64,000 nt of DNA, taken from NCBI RefSeq assembly GCF_009928525.1, contig NZ_JAABOK010000006.1, positions 124,001 through 188,000 on the forward strand. The letters are read 5' to 3'. Shown in pieces: positions 43,656 to 53,113 of this stretch. Under the pieces are notes generated by a model. It was not told the origin of the DNA and did no database searches. It worked only from the letters and a program-made list of their open reading frames with translations. The stretch's first letter is position 1. Each line of letters starts with the position of its first letter. The translations under genes were made by a program, and so were the position numbers. Origin of the DNA: Chitinophaga solisilvae (lineage in GTDB: Bacteria; Bacteroidota; Bacteroidia; Chitinophagales; Chitinophagaceae).

Positions 43656-44984
43656 TCAGAAACGATACTGCATCCTGCAGGTAAACACATTATCCCTGAT
43701 GTCTTCCGTGAAGCCATCAAGGCTGGTAGACTCATTTTTCACCATGTCGTAGTAAAGGGTGAATTTGAGATGCGGGTTAGCATAGTACAGGTAACCGAAT
43801 CCCAGCGTATTATAGCGTATATCCGCCTCCGTGAGTCCTTCTCCGGGAACACCTATCTCCTTGCCTTTCACCTTTTTATTGGGGTCATACCAGTCATACC
43901 GCACTACTACCTGGTGGTGTTCATTACCCAGGTGCTGAATGAAATACAGGTAAGCGCCATCGAAATTCCTGATATACAAAGGCAGCCTTTTGCCCTGTGC
44001 ATCCACCGGAATAACGCCCGGCGTTTCAGAAGTCAGCGCCGTAGCTGTTTGTGAACCTCGGATATATTCCGCCCGGAACTGCGTACTGCCTTTACCGGGG
44101 CCATTGGGAATTCTTACCTGCATATCGGCTCCGTAATAATGGCGGGGCGCGATCCTGCCTACATTGGCGGTAGCAGAATCCCTGATAAAGCCGGGCTGCC
44201 CGTTCACTATACCCATCCGGTTAATCACCGGCGTGAACTGCTCCATGCCGCCGTAGAGTACCGACACGCTGCCGGAAAGAATAATATTGGTGCCCTTCAC
44301 TTTACGCGGCCGTATACTCACACGCCCGATAAAATCCTTGTGGCTGTCGAAATCGGTAGGCCCGGCCAGTCCCTGTCCGTTGAAAACACCGGCATCTATC
44401 TTCAGAAAACGCAGCGGATGATCTTTACGCCTTGGCTCAAAAGAAACCATCGCTCCCAGGTCACGCTCCGTTTTCATCAGTATCTGCGACATGCGCCCAC
44501 GCTCAGGCGTTTCGCGGTCGCCGGAAGACAGGTTGACCTCATAGCCGAACGGCCGTGCAAACATCCCGCCGGCCAGGGAGAAGAGATTGTATTTTGTTTC
44601 AAAGACACGTCCGTAGAAATCGCGGATAAATACCCCCCGCTCCGTTCCATCAAACTGAAAGGCAAACTGCACAATGGGCATATTATCCTTGTTATAGCGC
44701 TCATAGTCTACACGCAGACGGCCACGACGCAGGGTAAACCGGTTATTCACCGCGGCCCCGAAGTTACCGCCGGCATAACTGTTAATGCCTTTGGCAGCGG
44801 CCAGCTGAAACTGCGGCTGTATGTATCCGCTGAAACGCAGCGCATCATACTTCTGATACATCGCCATCATCCCCCTTCCCAGATCTGTTGTGGTATCAAT
44901 CATATCCATCAGGAACTGCGCACGCGCAGCCATACCGGAAAACAACAGCATAACAAGTAGAGAGAAGATTCTGGCAGTTCGCAT
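43656..44984 (-). CDS. Phosphate-selective porin O/P family protein
   Basis: 442 residues with signal peptide to about 22 (ARAQ). The OprO/OprP pattern is visible: LRFSGYIQPQFQ at the start of the barrel, RRGRLRVDYE, FQFDGTERGVFIRDFYG, FGYEVNLSSGDRETPERGRMSQILM, and a C-terminal aromatic residue (MQYRF). These trimeric outer-membrane channels take up phosphate or polyphosphate, though some members bind other anions. Next to a PhoB/PhoR-like pair, a role in phosphate starvation is likely. The promoter has a -7 box (TACTTTTG) and three TTAATC repeats instead of a -33 box. It converges on the kinase gene with no spacer. Confidence 0.92.
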   Translation of the reverse strand: MRTARIFSLLVMLLFSGMAARAQFLMDMIDTTTDLGRGMMAMYQKYDALRFSGYIQPQFQLAAAKGINSYAGGNFGAAVNNRFTLRRGRLRVDYERYNKDNMPIVQFAFQFDGTERGVFIRDFYGRVFETKYNLFSLAGGMFARPFGYEVNLSSGDRETPERGRMSQILMKTERDLGAMVSFEPRRKDHPLRFLKIDAGVFNGQGLAGPTDFDSHKDFIGRVSIRPRKVKGTNIILSGSVSVLYGGMEQFTPVINRMGIVNGQPGFIRDSATANVGRIAPRHYYGADMQVRIPNGPGKGSTQFRAEYIRGSQTATALTSETPGVIPVDAQGKRLPLYIRNFDGAYLYFIQHLGNEHHQVVVRYDWYDPNKKVKGKEIGVPGEGLTEADIRYNTLGFGYLYYANPHLKFTLYYDMVKNESTSLDGFTEDIRDNVFTCRMQYRF

Positions 44985-45004
44985 CTGAGCTTTAAATTAT
45001 TGCG

Positions 45005-45054
45005 CAAAAGTATAGCATTCAGTTTATTAATCATCGGTTAATCACTCGTTAATC
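45005..45054 (-). promoter_or_regulatory. Porin promoter with three 11-bp-spaced repeats (candidate PHO box)
   Basis: CAAAAGTA at 45005-45012 reads TACTTTTG on the minus strand (-7 box), 20 bp before the porin ATG. TTAATC occurs at 45027-45032, 45038-45043 and 45049-45054, an exact 11-bp period, occupying the place of the -33 element. In E. coli PhoB binds 11-bp direct repeats that replace the -35 box; the layout here is the same. The divergent AraC gene starts 53 bp beyond the last repeat and could be controlled as well. Confidence 0.6.
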
Positions 45055-45107
45055 CATGCATATCCGCCATGGTAAAAGCTTACATTTAGTTACCATACTC
45101 TTTTCCC

Positions 45108-46025
45108 ATGAAGCCATCTACCATTGAATTCTGGAAGTGGAATATCCAGCAGGCTATTTCCTTCGCACATAGTCAACCGTTGGAAGAAATTGAACTACAG
45201 GAAGTTGCCGACAGATTACATGTATCGAAAGACAACTTTTCGCACATGTTCAAGAAGATCAGGAAAGAGGCATACCAGCAATTTGTGAAACGCAGCCGCC
45301 TGGAAGCAGGTGTGGGATACTTGCGGCACAGTGGTTACAGCATCAGCCAGATCAGTGAAATGTGCCGTTACACACATGCCGCCTTCACCAAGGCCATCAG
45401 GTCACGGTTTAACTGTAGTCCCACCCACATGCGTGATGTAGACTTTCTGCCGGAAGAAGCCAATACCCTTCAGCAGACAGAACTTGTCACACATTCCAAA
45501 GATTACGCGGATATTTTTAACCTGGATAAAACAGAAGATGTAAGATTACCTTCCATGACCCTCTACTATCATATTCTTCCCGGCCACAACAACCCGGTGA
45601 AAAGCATGATGGCCTACATGGATATTTATACCAAACAGCTGCAATATATTATCAGAACGCTGGGCCTGCATGATGCCCGCATCATTACCGGCTCGCTGGA
45701 TGTTGTACCTATCACCACCTACACTAAAATGATGATGTATGTAGGATTGCTATTGCCGAATACACTTGAATACAACACCGCACACTTCCAGATCATCCAA
45801 ACCTACCGGGAGAGCTTCCGCCTGGTTCACATGCAGATGGCCGGCGGAGACTTTAAAAAGCTGACCGTACCCATGAGCTTTGCGGAAGCCGGCCTGCCCA
45901 TGTACAAATTCATTAACAACAACTGCCGGGAAAGCAATTTTAAGATGAGCAACAACTACTTCTTCATCTCCCTGCCCGCACCAGACAAATCGGAGATTTA
46001 TATTCCGTGGCAGAAAACGCCATGA
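45108..46025 (+). CDS. AraC-family transcriptional regulator with C-terminal GyrI-like domain
   Basis: 305 residues. The N-terminal AraC double helix-turn-helix spans about 8-112 (ELQEVADRLHVSKDNFSHMFKKI, then SISQISEMCRYTHAAFTKAIRSRFNCSPTHMR), followed by a GyrI/effector-binding-like domain (about 145-300) with LYYHILPGHNN and the C-terminal IYIPW motif. This Rob/SoxS-like order (DNA-binding first, ligand-binding second) suggests a small-molecule-responsive activator. It is divergent from the porin gene and converges on the MBOAT operon, separated by the palindrome 46028-46152. Confidence 0.9.
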   Translation: MKPSTIEFWKWNIQQAISFAHSQPLEEIELQEVADRLHVSKDNFSHMFKKIRKEAYQQFVKRSRLEAGVGYLRHSGYSISQISEMCRYTHAAFTKAIRSRFNCSPTHMRDVDFLPEEANTLQQTELVTHSKDYADIFNLDKTEDVRLPSMTLYYHILPGHNNPVKSMMAYMDIYTKQLQYIIRTLGLHDARIITGSLDVVPITTYTKMMMYVGLLLPNTLEYNTAHFQIIQTYRESFRLVHMQMAGGDFKKLTVPMSFAEAGLPMYKFINNNCRESNFKMSNNYFFISLPAPDKSEIYIPWQKTP

Positions 46026-46027
46026 TT

Positions 46028-46152
46028 ATTTGAGATGTGGTTATTTTTTTATTTGAGATTTAAAAATGCAGCGAAGATCCAGGCGTACAATATTTGCTTA
46101 GGTCTTCGCTGCATTTTTAAATCTCAAATAAAAAAATAACTACATCTCAAAT
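46028..46152. repeat. Long near-perfect palindrome, B-type arms (element 6)
   Basis: The outer 52 positions of the arms (46028-46079 with 46101-46152) pair at 50 of 52. It lies between two convergent genes, 2 bp from each stop codon, and so fills the whole gap. Arms hold TTTGAGAT, GGTTATTTTT, TTTGAGATTT and AAAATGCAGCGAAGAT. Same word order as the element at 61361. Confidence 0.92.
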
Positions 46153-46154
46153 GA

Positions 46155-47639
46155 TTAAAACTGGAAGTATATCGGAATCATCGGCTGTGTACTTTTTACC
46201 TGTACCAGCAGCCAGATGAATATTACCATTACGGCAACGCTGGCGGCAAGGGGCAGGCGGCCGAGGAGTTTTTCGGTAGTAAATTCCATGCGGGAAGGCA
46301 GGAAGTGCAGGATGAAGCCCAGTACCATTACCCAGAATACGGCGGTATAGCCCTGGTAGAGTTCAGCCCAGATACCTGGCTGGAAATCATACACGATCTG
46401 GTGAATCAGCGACCAGGCATCGTGGAAGGTAGCTGCTTTAAAGAATATCCAGCAGAAGCATACAAAGTGGAAGGTGATGAGCACACCCAGGATCTTCAGG
46501 GAAGTAGCTTTCCAGCCGGTGATAACTGTTTTGCTTTTCTTCAGCCAGTCGATACGTACTTTATCTACTGCGAGTGCTGCGCCATGCATACCACCCCAGA
46601 AGATGAAGTTCCAGCTGGCGCCATGCCAGAAGCCGCCGATCAGCATCGTCAGCGCCAGATTAACATACTGGCGCACCTTACCTTTGCGGTTGCCTCCCAG
46701 CGGAATGTACAGGTAATCGCGCAGCCAGCTCGACAAGGAAATGTGCCAGCGGCGCCAGAATTCCGTGATAGAAGAGCTCTGGTAAGGGGAATCAAAGTTA
46801 GGCGGAATCTTAAAGCCTGTCCAGCGGGCAATACCCAGCGCCATATCAGAATAGCCGGAGAAGTCGCAATAGATCACTAACGCGTACCCATATACGCCGA
46901 TCAGGCATTCCAGTCCTGTGTGCTTGCTGGGATCATCAAAAATATACTGTACAAAGTTCTGGTAGATGAAATCCGAAATGACGATCTTCTTAAAAAGGCC
47001 GCCGATAATGAGGTACATACCCTTGCCGATATCGTCTGTATTAAGGCGGTAAGGCTGCGAGATCTGCGGAATAAAATCTGCCGCACGTACGATAGGGCCC
47101 ATCATCAGTTTCGGGAAGAAGGACAGGAAGAACAGGTAATCCATGAAACGGTTTACCGGCTTGATTTCTCCGCGGTAGACATCTATCGTGTAACTCAGAT
47201 TTTCAAATGTATAGAAGGAAATCCCGATGGGCAGTAACAGATGCAACGGACGGATATGGCCCTGCGTCAGGTCATTGATGATACCGATAAAGAAATCCGT
47301 GTACTTGAAATAAAACAGTAATCCGATATTCAGGATGATACTGAAAACCAGCAGCGATTTTTTCACGGAGCGGCTGGGCGTGTTGTATATCCATCGCGAC
47401 AGGTTAAAATCCACGATGGCGGAGAGTATAACGAGTCCGACATAAAACCCGCAGGCTTTATAAAAAAAGTACAGGGAAAAAACGGTGTACACCCATACCC
47501 TGCCCTGGCTGCTACGGCTGACGGCCAGGTAGCATAACAGGAATAAAGCGAAGAAATAGAAAAAGAAGGCGCTGTTAAAGAGCACAGGATCTGCGGGATT
47601 GTACAGCAGTTGAGATAACAGCCTGTTAAAGTCGATCAT
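46155..47639 (-). CDS. MBOAT family membrane-bound O-acyltransferase (AlgI/PatA-like)
   Basis: 494 residues with about 11 hydrophobic segments. The two conserved His positions are present: His299 in EFWRRWHISLSSWLRDYLYIPLGG and His339 in GGFWHGASWNFIFWGG. AlgI/PatA/DltB-type proteins move an acyl group, usually acetate, across the inner membrane to a periplasmic acceptor. It overlaps the SGNH gene upstream by 14 bp. With two SGNH-type proteins and a glucosaminidase in the same operon it most likely O-acetylates peptidoglycan or another envelope glycan, as PatA/PatB do; the acceptor is inferred. Confidence 0.92.
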   Translation of the reverse strand: MIDFNRLLSQLLYNPADPVLFNSAFFFYFFALFLLCYLAVSRSSQGRVWVYTVFSLYFFYKACGFYVGLVILSAIVDFNLSRWIYNTPSRSVKKSLLVFSIILNIGLLFYFKYTDFFIGIINDLTQGHIRPLHLLLPIGISFYTFENLSYTIDVYRGEIKPVNRFMDYLFFLSFFPKLMMGPIVRAADFIPQISQPYRLNTDDIGKGMYLIIGGLFKKIVISDFIYQNFVQYIFDDPSKHTGLECLIGVYGYALVIYCDFSGYSDMALGIARWTGFKIPPNFDSPYQSSSITEFWRRWHISLSSWLRDYLYIPLGGNRKGKVRQYVNLALTMLIGGFWHGASWNFIFWGGMHGAALAVDKVRIDWLKKSKTVITGWKATSLKILGVLITFHFVCFCWIFFKAATFHDAWSLIHQIVYDFQPGIWAELYQGYTAVFWVMVLGFILHFLPSRMEFTTEKLLGRLPLAASVAVMVIFIWLLVQVKSTQPMIPIYFQF

Positions 47640-48903
47640 CAGTGTTAACGGAATTTTTCTTTACCTGTAAATATTGTGCATAGGACTTTTGCAGGGCTTC
47701 GTATAAAAGCTGGCCCTGTAACTGATAGCCTTTCACACTAAAATGAATATGGTCTGACGCCCATCCGCCTGCAAATCTATCGCTCTGCGCCTTATTAACT
47801 GCATTAAAATTCCAGCAGGCAATACCGTGCTGTCTGGCATATCCTGTAATCTGCTGTGTAACCATAGCGATATAGGGATTCGGGTAGTAAGCGGTTGTAT
47901 AAAAGGTTTTATACTTACGCTTACTTACTTTTTTTCTGACGGCTTTACGTACCGCGCGCATACAATCCGGCGGCGTTGTCAGCAGAATAGCTGCCTCCGG
48001 GCGCTGGCTGCGGATCAGCTGTACCATTCTGTCTATTTCATTTCTGAACTGTAGGGGATCAAAGCGGCTATAGGCTTCATTGGTACCCAGGGAAATGATA
48101 ATCAGTGAGGGTTTGAGGGCAGAAAGTCCTGCCATCACGGTATTGTTAAGATCGTTGTAGTGCAGGTACATGGCTCCGTTGATACCTACGCTATGATACA
48201 GCACCCCCTTATGTCCGTTTTGCAATACGGCGCCGTAGAAGCGGAAAGGTGAGCTGCCGCGTTCGCCCCAGGTGACCTGGAAGGATTGCTGTGGCTGCGG
48301 GAAATCGAGGGTAGCCATACCGATGGTAGGCGAGCCGGAAAAGGGTGCGGGCGTTACCGTTACAGAGGCGGAAGGGCAGTAAACAGCGCTGTTTTCGATG
48401 CCGGCATCGTACAGTAGCTGTGCTTTGCTGAAGCTGTTGTCTGTTTCCGGATTTTCTTTCAGGGAGAAGGAAATCGTTGGTTCGTTGGCGGTAGTGCTGA
48501 TGGCGATGGCGCCGGGGCCCAGTACCGGCGGCTTGTAGCGGTCAATGATTCTTTCTGACGACCAGCGGGAGGTGCTGCTCCAGCGGGCGTCGTCGGGACC
48601 GTTGGTACCGGCTGTGCTGTACGGGAATACGAAGCCTCTGCCGGCATTGCCGAAGCGTTGCTGCAGCAGGGCGCCGGTGGTCAGTGAAAAATGTCCTGCC
48701 TGAATGTGGGAGTCTCCCAGGTGCAGGATGGAAATAACGTTACTGTCTGCGTGATACAGCTGGTTGAAAACACGGTACAGCGCGGTGTCCTGCTGGATAT
48801 CTCCTGCAGCGTCCTGCTGTGCGTGAGCAGTAAAAGATACGAGCAGCAGCGAAGCTGCGGCCATCATACATTTACTAATGGTTTTCAGCCTGTCTGTAAT
48901 CAT
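47626..48903 (-). CDS. Exported SGNH/GDSL-family protein (PatB-like O-acetyltransferase or esterase)
   Basis: 425 residues with a signal peptide ending near AHAQ (residue 29). SGNH blocks are visible: GDSH at 63-66 (Ser65), LGTNE at 272-276 with the oxyanion Asn, and DHIH at 384-387 (Asp384, His387). The Ser/Asp/His triad looks complete. It overlaps the MBOAT gene by 14 bp and the second SGNH gene by 29 bp, so the three are translationally linked. It may transfer the acetyl group delivered by the MBOAT protein, or remove it. Confidence 0.9.
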   Translation of the reverse strand: MITDRLKTISKCMMAAASLLLVSFTAHAQQDAAGDIQQDTALYRVFNQLYHADSNVISILHLGDSHIQAGHFSLTTGALLQQRFGNAGRGFVFPYSTAGTNGPDDARWSSTSRWSSERIIDRYKPPVLGPGAIAISTTANEPTISFSLKENPETDNSFSKAQLLYDAGIENSAVYCPSASVTVTPAPFSGSPTIGMATLDFPQPQQSFQVTWGERGSSPFRFYGAVLQNGHKGVLYHSVGINGAMYLHYNDLNNTVMAGLSALKPSLIIISLGTNEAYSRFDPLQFRNEIDRMVQLIRSQRPEAAILLTTPPDCMRAVRKAVRKKVSKRKYKTFYTTAYYPNPYIAMVTQQITGYARQHGIACWNFNAVNKAQSDRFAGGWASDHIHFSVKGYQLQGQLLYEALQKSYAQYLQVKKNSVNTDDRL

Positions 48904-50281
48904 TCATAATAGCTTTATACAGCAGCGCCCCTACTTTGGCCGCTCCCTGTCTGTTTAAATGTGTGTAATCCTTGTTGGCCAGTACGGTATCTCCTTCCAC
49001 CCATTTCACCATGGAGCCGTCGCCGCCCATGGCAGCGTAGAGGTTCCAGTAGCCGGTACCGAAGCCGGTAGCCAGTTCGTGCTGTACTTTCAGCAGGGCT
49101 TCCACACCGGGGGCGGTGATATACCGGTCGCCCTTGCGGTAGGATTTATCTGCAGTGCCTACGATCAGGAAAGATGTTCCCGGCAGGTCATTACGGAGGG
49201 AGTCCATTACTTTTTTCATCGGGCGTTCGTACCAGCTGTAGTCTGTCAGTTCCGGGCGGAACAGTACGTTCGCGCCGTAGTGCAGTACTATCAGATCGTA
49301 CGGGCGCTCTTCCTGCATTTTACGGACCATACCGGCAGAGAGGTGCCCCAGCTCCACACCGCTGATACCGCGGAAGGAGTAGTTGTCTACATACACGCCG
49401 TTATCGCTTTCAAAGCATACGCCGTAGAACGGGAGCGACGGGCCGCCGTATTTAATCATCAGCGGGGAAGCGCCGGTATCTGCGCGCAGGTCCAGCCTGT
49501 TCACCGGCTGATTGCCGGAAAGCGTATATGCCTTATCGTTAATGCTGAGTGTGGTAGCTTCAGCGGGACCGAATAAAACGGACACTTCTTCAAACTTATC
49601 CAGTCGGGGCTTTTTCACTGGCGCATACCTTACCCAGCTGCCACTGGCAGGGAAGAAGGTGTGCCCGGAAAGTCCGAGGGTAATATTGGAAGGGGGAGAA
49701 TTTTTATAATGATAATCCTTCCAGTCTTTGGAAAAGGTGTGGTTGATAGTAGTTCTGTACGTAGCTACTACGGAGGTAACGGGAACAAACCCGACGCCGG
49801 CGCCGCCGAAGTTGGTCTGCAGGCTGTCTCTCAGATCGGAGGTGATCAGGTCACCTTCAATCATGGAGTCTCCGAAATAGGCGATGCGTACTTTTTTACG
49901 TTTACCGGCTTTCAGGTCGCGGAGGGCGGTTAGGAACCGGTCGATACCTGCGTTGCCGTCTCCGGAAGCCGGACTGGCATAGTTCAGGATCCCCTTGTAC
50001 GACATAAAATCGTAGGCGGCATCAGGGTTGGCGGTGCTGCCGGGAGTGGTACCGGCTACCTGCGTAGAATCAGAAAGAGAGAGCTTACTGCTGTCTTTAC
50101 CAGCAATAAGCTCTCTCTTTTTGTCTGCCGGATCTGTTCTCAATTCTGATAACATATCCAGGCGCCTGAACTGAAAATCTTTTAATGAAAGGTTGAGATG
50201 TAACTGGGATAATACAACCAGACAAATCAATGATCCTGTTACGATATAAAAAGGATAGGCAGACTTATTTTCGCCAGGCAT
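48875..50281 (-). CDS. Membrane-anchored SGNH/GDSL-family protein
   Basis: 468 residues. An uncleaved N-terminal anchor helix (about 10-30, FYIVTGSLICLVVLSQL) and a charged linker lead to the SGNH fold: GDSM at 137-140 (Ser139), HYGAN at 334-338 and DYTH at 437-440 (Asp437, His440). Two SGNH proteins with one MBOAT protein suggest separate transferase and esterase roles, or two acceptors. It is 21 bp downstream of the glucosaminidase gene. Confidence 0.88.
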   Translation of the reverse strand: MPGENKSAYPFYIVTGSLICLVVLSQLHLNLSLKDFQFRRLDMLSELRTDPADKKRELIAGKDSSKLSLSDSTQVAGTTPGSTANPDAAYDFMSYKGILNYASPASGDGNAGIDRFLTALRDLKAGKRKKVRIAYFGDSMIEGDLITSDLRDSLQTNFGGAGVGFVPVTSVVATYRTTINHTFSKDWKDYHYKNSPPSNITLGLSGHTFFPASGSWVRYAPVKKPRLDKFEEVSVLFGPAEATTLSINDKAYTLSGNQPVNRLDLRADTGASPLMIKYGGPSLPFYGVCFESDNGVYVDNYSFRGISGVELGHLSAGMVRKMQEERPYDLIVLHYGANVLFRPELTDYSWYERPMKKVMDSLRNDLPGTSFLIVGTADKSYRKGDRYITAPGVEALLKVQHELATGFGTGYWNLYAAMGGDGSMVKWVEGDTVLANKDYTHLNRQGAAKVGALLYKAIMNDYRQAENH

Positions 50282-50302
50282 AATACAATGAAACGTTTAG
50301 TA

Positions 50303-50878
50303 TCACTGGTCATCGGTAGTAGGGGGCGCTCCGACGGTTAACCAAGATGAACCACGGGCTACACTATCCATTCCTTCGTCCAGCTTATACAATTTGTGAC
50401 TGTTAATGATATTTGTTACTCTTCTTATCCATTCATGGCCTGCGGAGGAATAGCCGCTGTGATTCATGTGTTTTAACCATACGGCAAACTGGTTGTTGCC
50501 TTTCAGGTTGTTAAACCACTTCTTTTTCGCGAGCACTGCCACGAAATGCTCGTAGGATGCGAGATCATTTGCATATTGTTTGTACCTGGAACGGGTGCCG
50601 GGTTTTATCTGGTGGATGTTGTTTTTACCAACAATACCAAAATGGTTATGCAGTAATCTGGCGTTTCTGCTGGTGCCTGTTCCGGATTCCAGCATGGCCA
50701 CGCCCAGAATTACACTGGCGGGTATGCCGGTTTCCTGCATCAGTTCCACAGATACCGGTTTAAATTTTTTCAAATAACTACTCGTGGATTGTTGAGCATA
50801 CCCAACATTGCTGAGCATCAGCAATAAAAACACCGCACATACCCATACCGGCCTTTGGAAGAATGTAAAAATTCTCAT
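50303..50878 (-). CDS. Exported glucosaminidase-domain protein (FlgJ/endo-N-acetylglucosaminidase type)
   Basis: 191 residues from the ATG at 50878 (MRIFTFFQRP); the open frame extends 16 codons upstream without signal features. Signal peptide ends near GYAQ (residue 29). The catalytic Glu64 lies in ILGVAMLESGTGTS, followed by NHFGIVG and a C-terminal GYSSAGHEWIRRVTNIINSHKLY region, as in peptidoglycan beta-N-acetylglucosaminidases. As the first gene of the O-acetylation operon it links the acylation to peptidoglycan: O-acetyl groups on muramic acid are known to control autolysins. Confidence 0.9.
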   Translation of the reverse strand: MRIFTFFQRPVWVCAVFLLLMLSNVGYAQQSTSSYLKKFKPVSVELMQETGIPASVILGVAMLESGTGTSRNARLLHNHFGIVGKNNIHQIKPGTRSRYKQYANDLASYEHFVAVLAKKKWFNNLKGNNQFAVWLKHMNHSGYSSAGHEWIRRVTNIINSHKLYKLDEGMDSVARGSSWLTVGAPPTTDDQ

Positions 50879-51236
50879 GGTCGTACTTTTTGTAGGTGAT
50901 AGATTGTTGTTTGTTTTCAGCATCATTTCTTACCTCACATATCAACGATGATCACACCGCAATATTACTTTAAAAAATTAAATAATACGTCTTCTCTCTA
51001 ACCTTATCTTCGTCGTTAATTTCTTGTTAAAAAATATAGTTCCTTATAATTGCGCCAATCCCCTTTGATGCGGCCGGAAGCCATATCAAAGGGGATTTTT
51101 TTCGCTTAAAGCATCCGCTTATTGCAAAGATTAGGCCAATAACCAGCTGTGGACGGACGTGGACAGGCATTTATGACAGTTACGTGAGAGTTTGCTATTA
51201 TCTCACTATATAAATCCCTGACGCTAAAGCCCTCAG
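50879..51236. other. 358-bp intergenic region between the glucosaminidase operon and aspS
   Basis: No protein gene is supported. It contains a plus-strand terminator at 51057-51102 with no plus-strand gene before it, and must hold the promoter of the minus-strand glucosaminidase operon. The segment next to aspS (51110-51236) shows no clear terminator for that gene. Confidence 0.55.
51057..51102 (+). terminator. Orphan plus-strand rho-independent terminator
   Basis: AATCCCCTTTGAT (51057-51069) and its exact complement (51085-51097) form a 13-bp stem with a 15-nt loop that can pair internally (GGC...GCC), followed by a run of seven T (51096-51102) on the plus strand only. Both neighbouring genes are on the minus strand. 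It may end an unannotated small RNA starting about 51020 (TATCTTCG at 51006-51013 is a poor -7 box). Confidence 0.75.
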
Positions 51237-52985
51237 CTATTTTACCAGCTGAATCTTTAATTCTTTCAGTTGGGCGTCATCAATAGCAGCAGGAGCATCG
51301 AGCATGACATCGCGACCAGAGTTATTTTTCGGGAAAGCGATGAAATCACGGATACTTTCACTGCCGCCCAAAAGCGAGCACAAGCGATCAAATCCGAAGG
51401 CAATACCACCGTGGGGCGGTGCACCATATTCAAATGCTCCCAGCAGGAAGCCAAATTTATGTTCTGCTTCTTCTTCAGACATACCCAGCGCAGCGAACAT
51501 CTTCTGCTGTAAATCGCGCTGGAATATACGGATAGAGCCACCTCCGATTTCTGTTCCGTTCAATACAATATCGTAGGCGTTTGCTTTGATCTTTGCATAC
51601 TGTGATAAATCATTCATCAGTGCGATATGGTCCGGTTTGGGTGATGTAAACGGATGGTGACGTGCTACCCAGCGGTTTTCCTCTTCTGCATATTCAAACA
51701 GGGGGAAGTCTACTACCCACAACGGTTTATAATCGTTTTTATTGCGGTAACCCAGGCGTTCTCCCATTTCCAGGCGCAGCTCGCTCATCGCTTTACGGGT
51801 ACGCTCTTCCTTGCCAGCCAGCACCAGGATGAGATCTCCGGGTTTAGCCCCGCATTTCTCCGCCCATAATTTCAGTTGTTGTTCGTCAAAAAATTTATCC
51901 ACCGAGCTCTTCAGTGTGCCATCTGTATTGTATTTCACATAGATGAGTCCGCTCATGCCGATCTGCGGGCGTTTTACCCATTCCGTCAGCTCATCCAGCT
52001 GTTTACGGGTATATTCCGAACAACCGGTGGCAGCGATACCTACTACCAGTTCCGCTTCATCAAATACTTTAAAGCCTTTGTTCTTCACGGTATCATTGAG
52101 GTTCGCCAGTTTCATTTCGAAACGGATATCCGGTTTATCGTTACCATAGAACTCCATGGCATCGTCCCAGGTCATCCGTGGAAATGCACCGTCGAAACGG
52201 ATGCCTTTTATTTCCTGGAAAACATGCTTCAGCATATTTTCAAAAGTGTTGAGGATATCTTCCTGGTCCACGAAGCTCATTTCGCAGTCAATCTGCGTAA
52301 ACTCCGGCTGGCGGTCAGCACGCAGGTCCTCGTCACGGAAGCATTTCACGATCTGGTAGTAACGGTCGTAACCGCTCACCATCAGCAGCTGTTTGAACGT
52401 TTGCGGAGACTGTGGCAGTGCATAGAACTCGTTGGCGTTCATACGGCTGGGCACCACGAAATCGCGGGCGCCTTCCGGGGTGGATTTAATCAGGAACGGC
52501 GTTTCAATATCCATGAAGCCCTGGGAGTGCAGGTAATTGCGCACTACGCGGCCTACATTGTAACGTAATTCCAGGTTCTGCCTTACCGCATTGCGGCGCA
52601 GATCCAGGAAACGGTATTTCATACGCAGTTCATCACCGCCATCCGTATCATCTGTAATGGTGAAAGGCGGCGTTTTAGCTGCATTCAGAATTTTATAGTC
52701 GCTTACCGTGATTTCGATATCGCCGGTAGGGATATTTTTATTTTTGCTGGAACGCTCGGTTACCGTGCCGGTTACCTGAATAACGAACTCACGGCCCAGG
52801 GGCTGTGCATCCAGTTTGGCGTTCAGGTTTTCGCCGAATAACAGCTGCGTAATACCGTAGCGGTCGCGTAAATCAAAAAAGTTGATGCTTCCAAACTTTC
52901 TAACTGTTTGTACCCATCCGGCCAATGTGACTTCCTGGCCCACCTGTTCCATTCTTAATTCCCCGCAAGTGTGCGTCCTATACAT
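51237..52985 (-). CDS. aspS: Aspartate-tRNA ligase
   Basis: 582 residues from the ATG at 52985 ([11 protein letters not shown]). It has the OB-fold anticodon domain (about 1-130, [26 protein letters not shown]), the class II core with motif 2 [16 protein letters not shown], the bacterial insertion domain, and motif 3 [14 protein letters not shown] near the end. The enzyme charges tRNA-Asp. The bacterial-type insertion is present, so it is the full-length form. A -7 box TATCTTTG (53089-53096) lies about 100 bp upstream. Confidence 0.98.
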   Translation of the reverse strand: MYRTHTCGELRMEQVGQEVTLAGWVQTVRKFGSINFFDLRDRYGITQLLFGENLNAKLDAQPLGREFVIQVTGTVTERSSKNKNIPTGDIEITVSDYKILNAAKTPPFTITDDTDGGDELRMKYRFLDLRRNAVRQNLELRYNVGRVVRNYLHSQGFMDIETPFLIKSTPEGARDFVVPSRMNANEFYALPQSPQTFKQLLMVSGYDRYYQIVKCFRDEDLRADRQPEFTQIDCEMSFVDQEDILNTFENMLKHVFQEIKGIRFDGAFPRMTWDDAMEFYGNDKPDIRFEMKLANLNDTVKNKGFKVFDEAELVVGIAATGCSEYTRKQLDELTEWVKRPQIGMSGLIYVKYNTDGTLKSSVDKFFDEQQLKLWAEKCGAKPGDLILVLAGKEERTRKAMSELRLEMGERLGYRNKNDYKPLWVVDFPLFEYAEEENRWVARHHPFTSPKPDHIALMNDLSQYAKIKANAYDIVLNGTEIGGGSIRIFQRDLQQKMFAALGMSEEEAEHKFGFLLGAFEYGAPPHGGIAFGFDRLCSLLGGSESIRDFIAFPKNNSGRDVMLDAPAAIDDAQLKELKIQLVK

Positions 52986-53088
52986 GCGTAAATAGTTGTT
53001 TTTAAAAGTGTTATGGTTGAAATCCGGAATGTGCTGCCAGCTGATTGCGACCACTCCTTCAGTTGTTCAGCCATGCCCATAAGGGGGG

Positions 53089-53096
53089 CAAAGATA
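53089..53096 (-). promoter_or_regulatory. Putative -7 element of aspS
   Basis: CAAAGATA on the plus strand reads TATCTTTG on the minus strand, the same box as rsmA, pdxA and mlaE. It implies a leader of about 100 nt. No -33 box. Confidence 0.4.
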
Positions 53097-53113
53097 CGGT
53101 TTGCAACGGGCAT

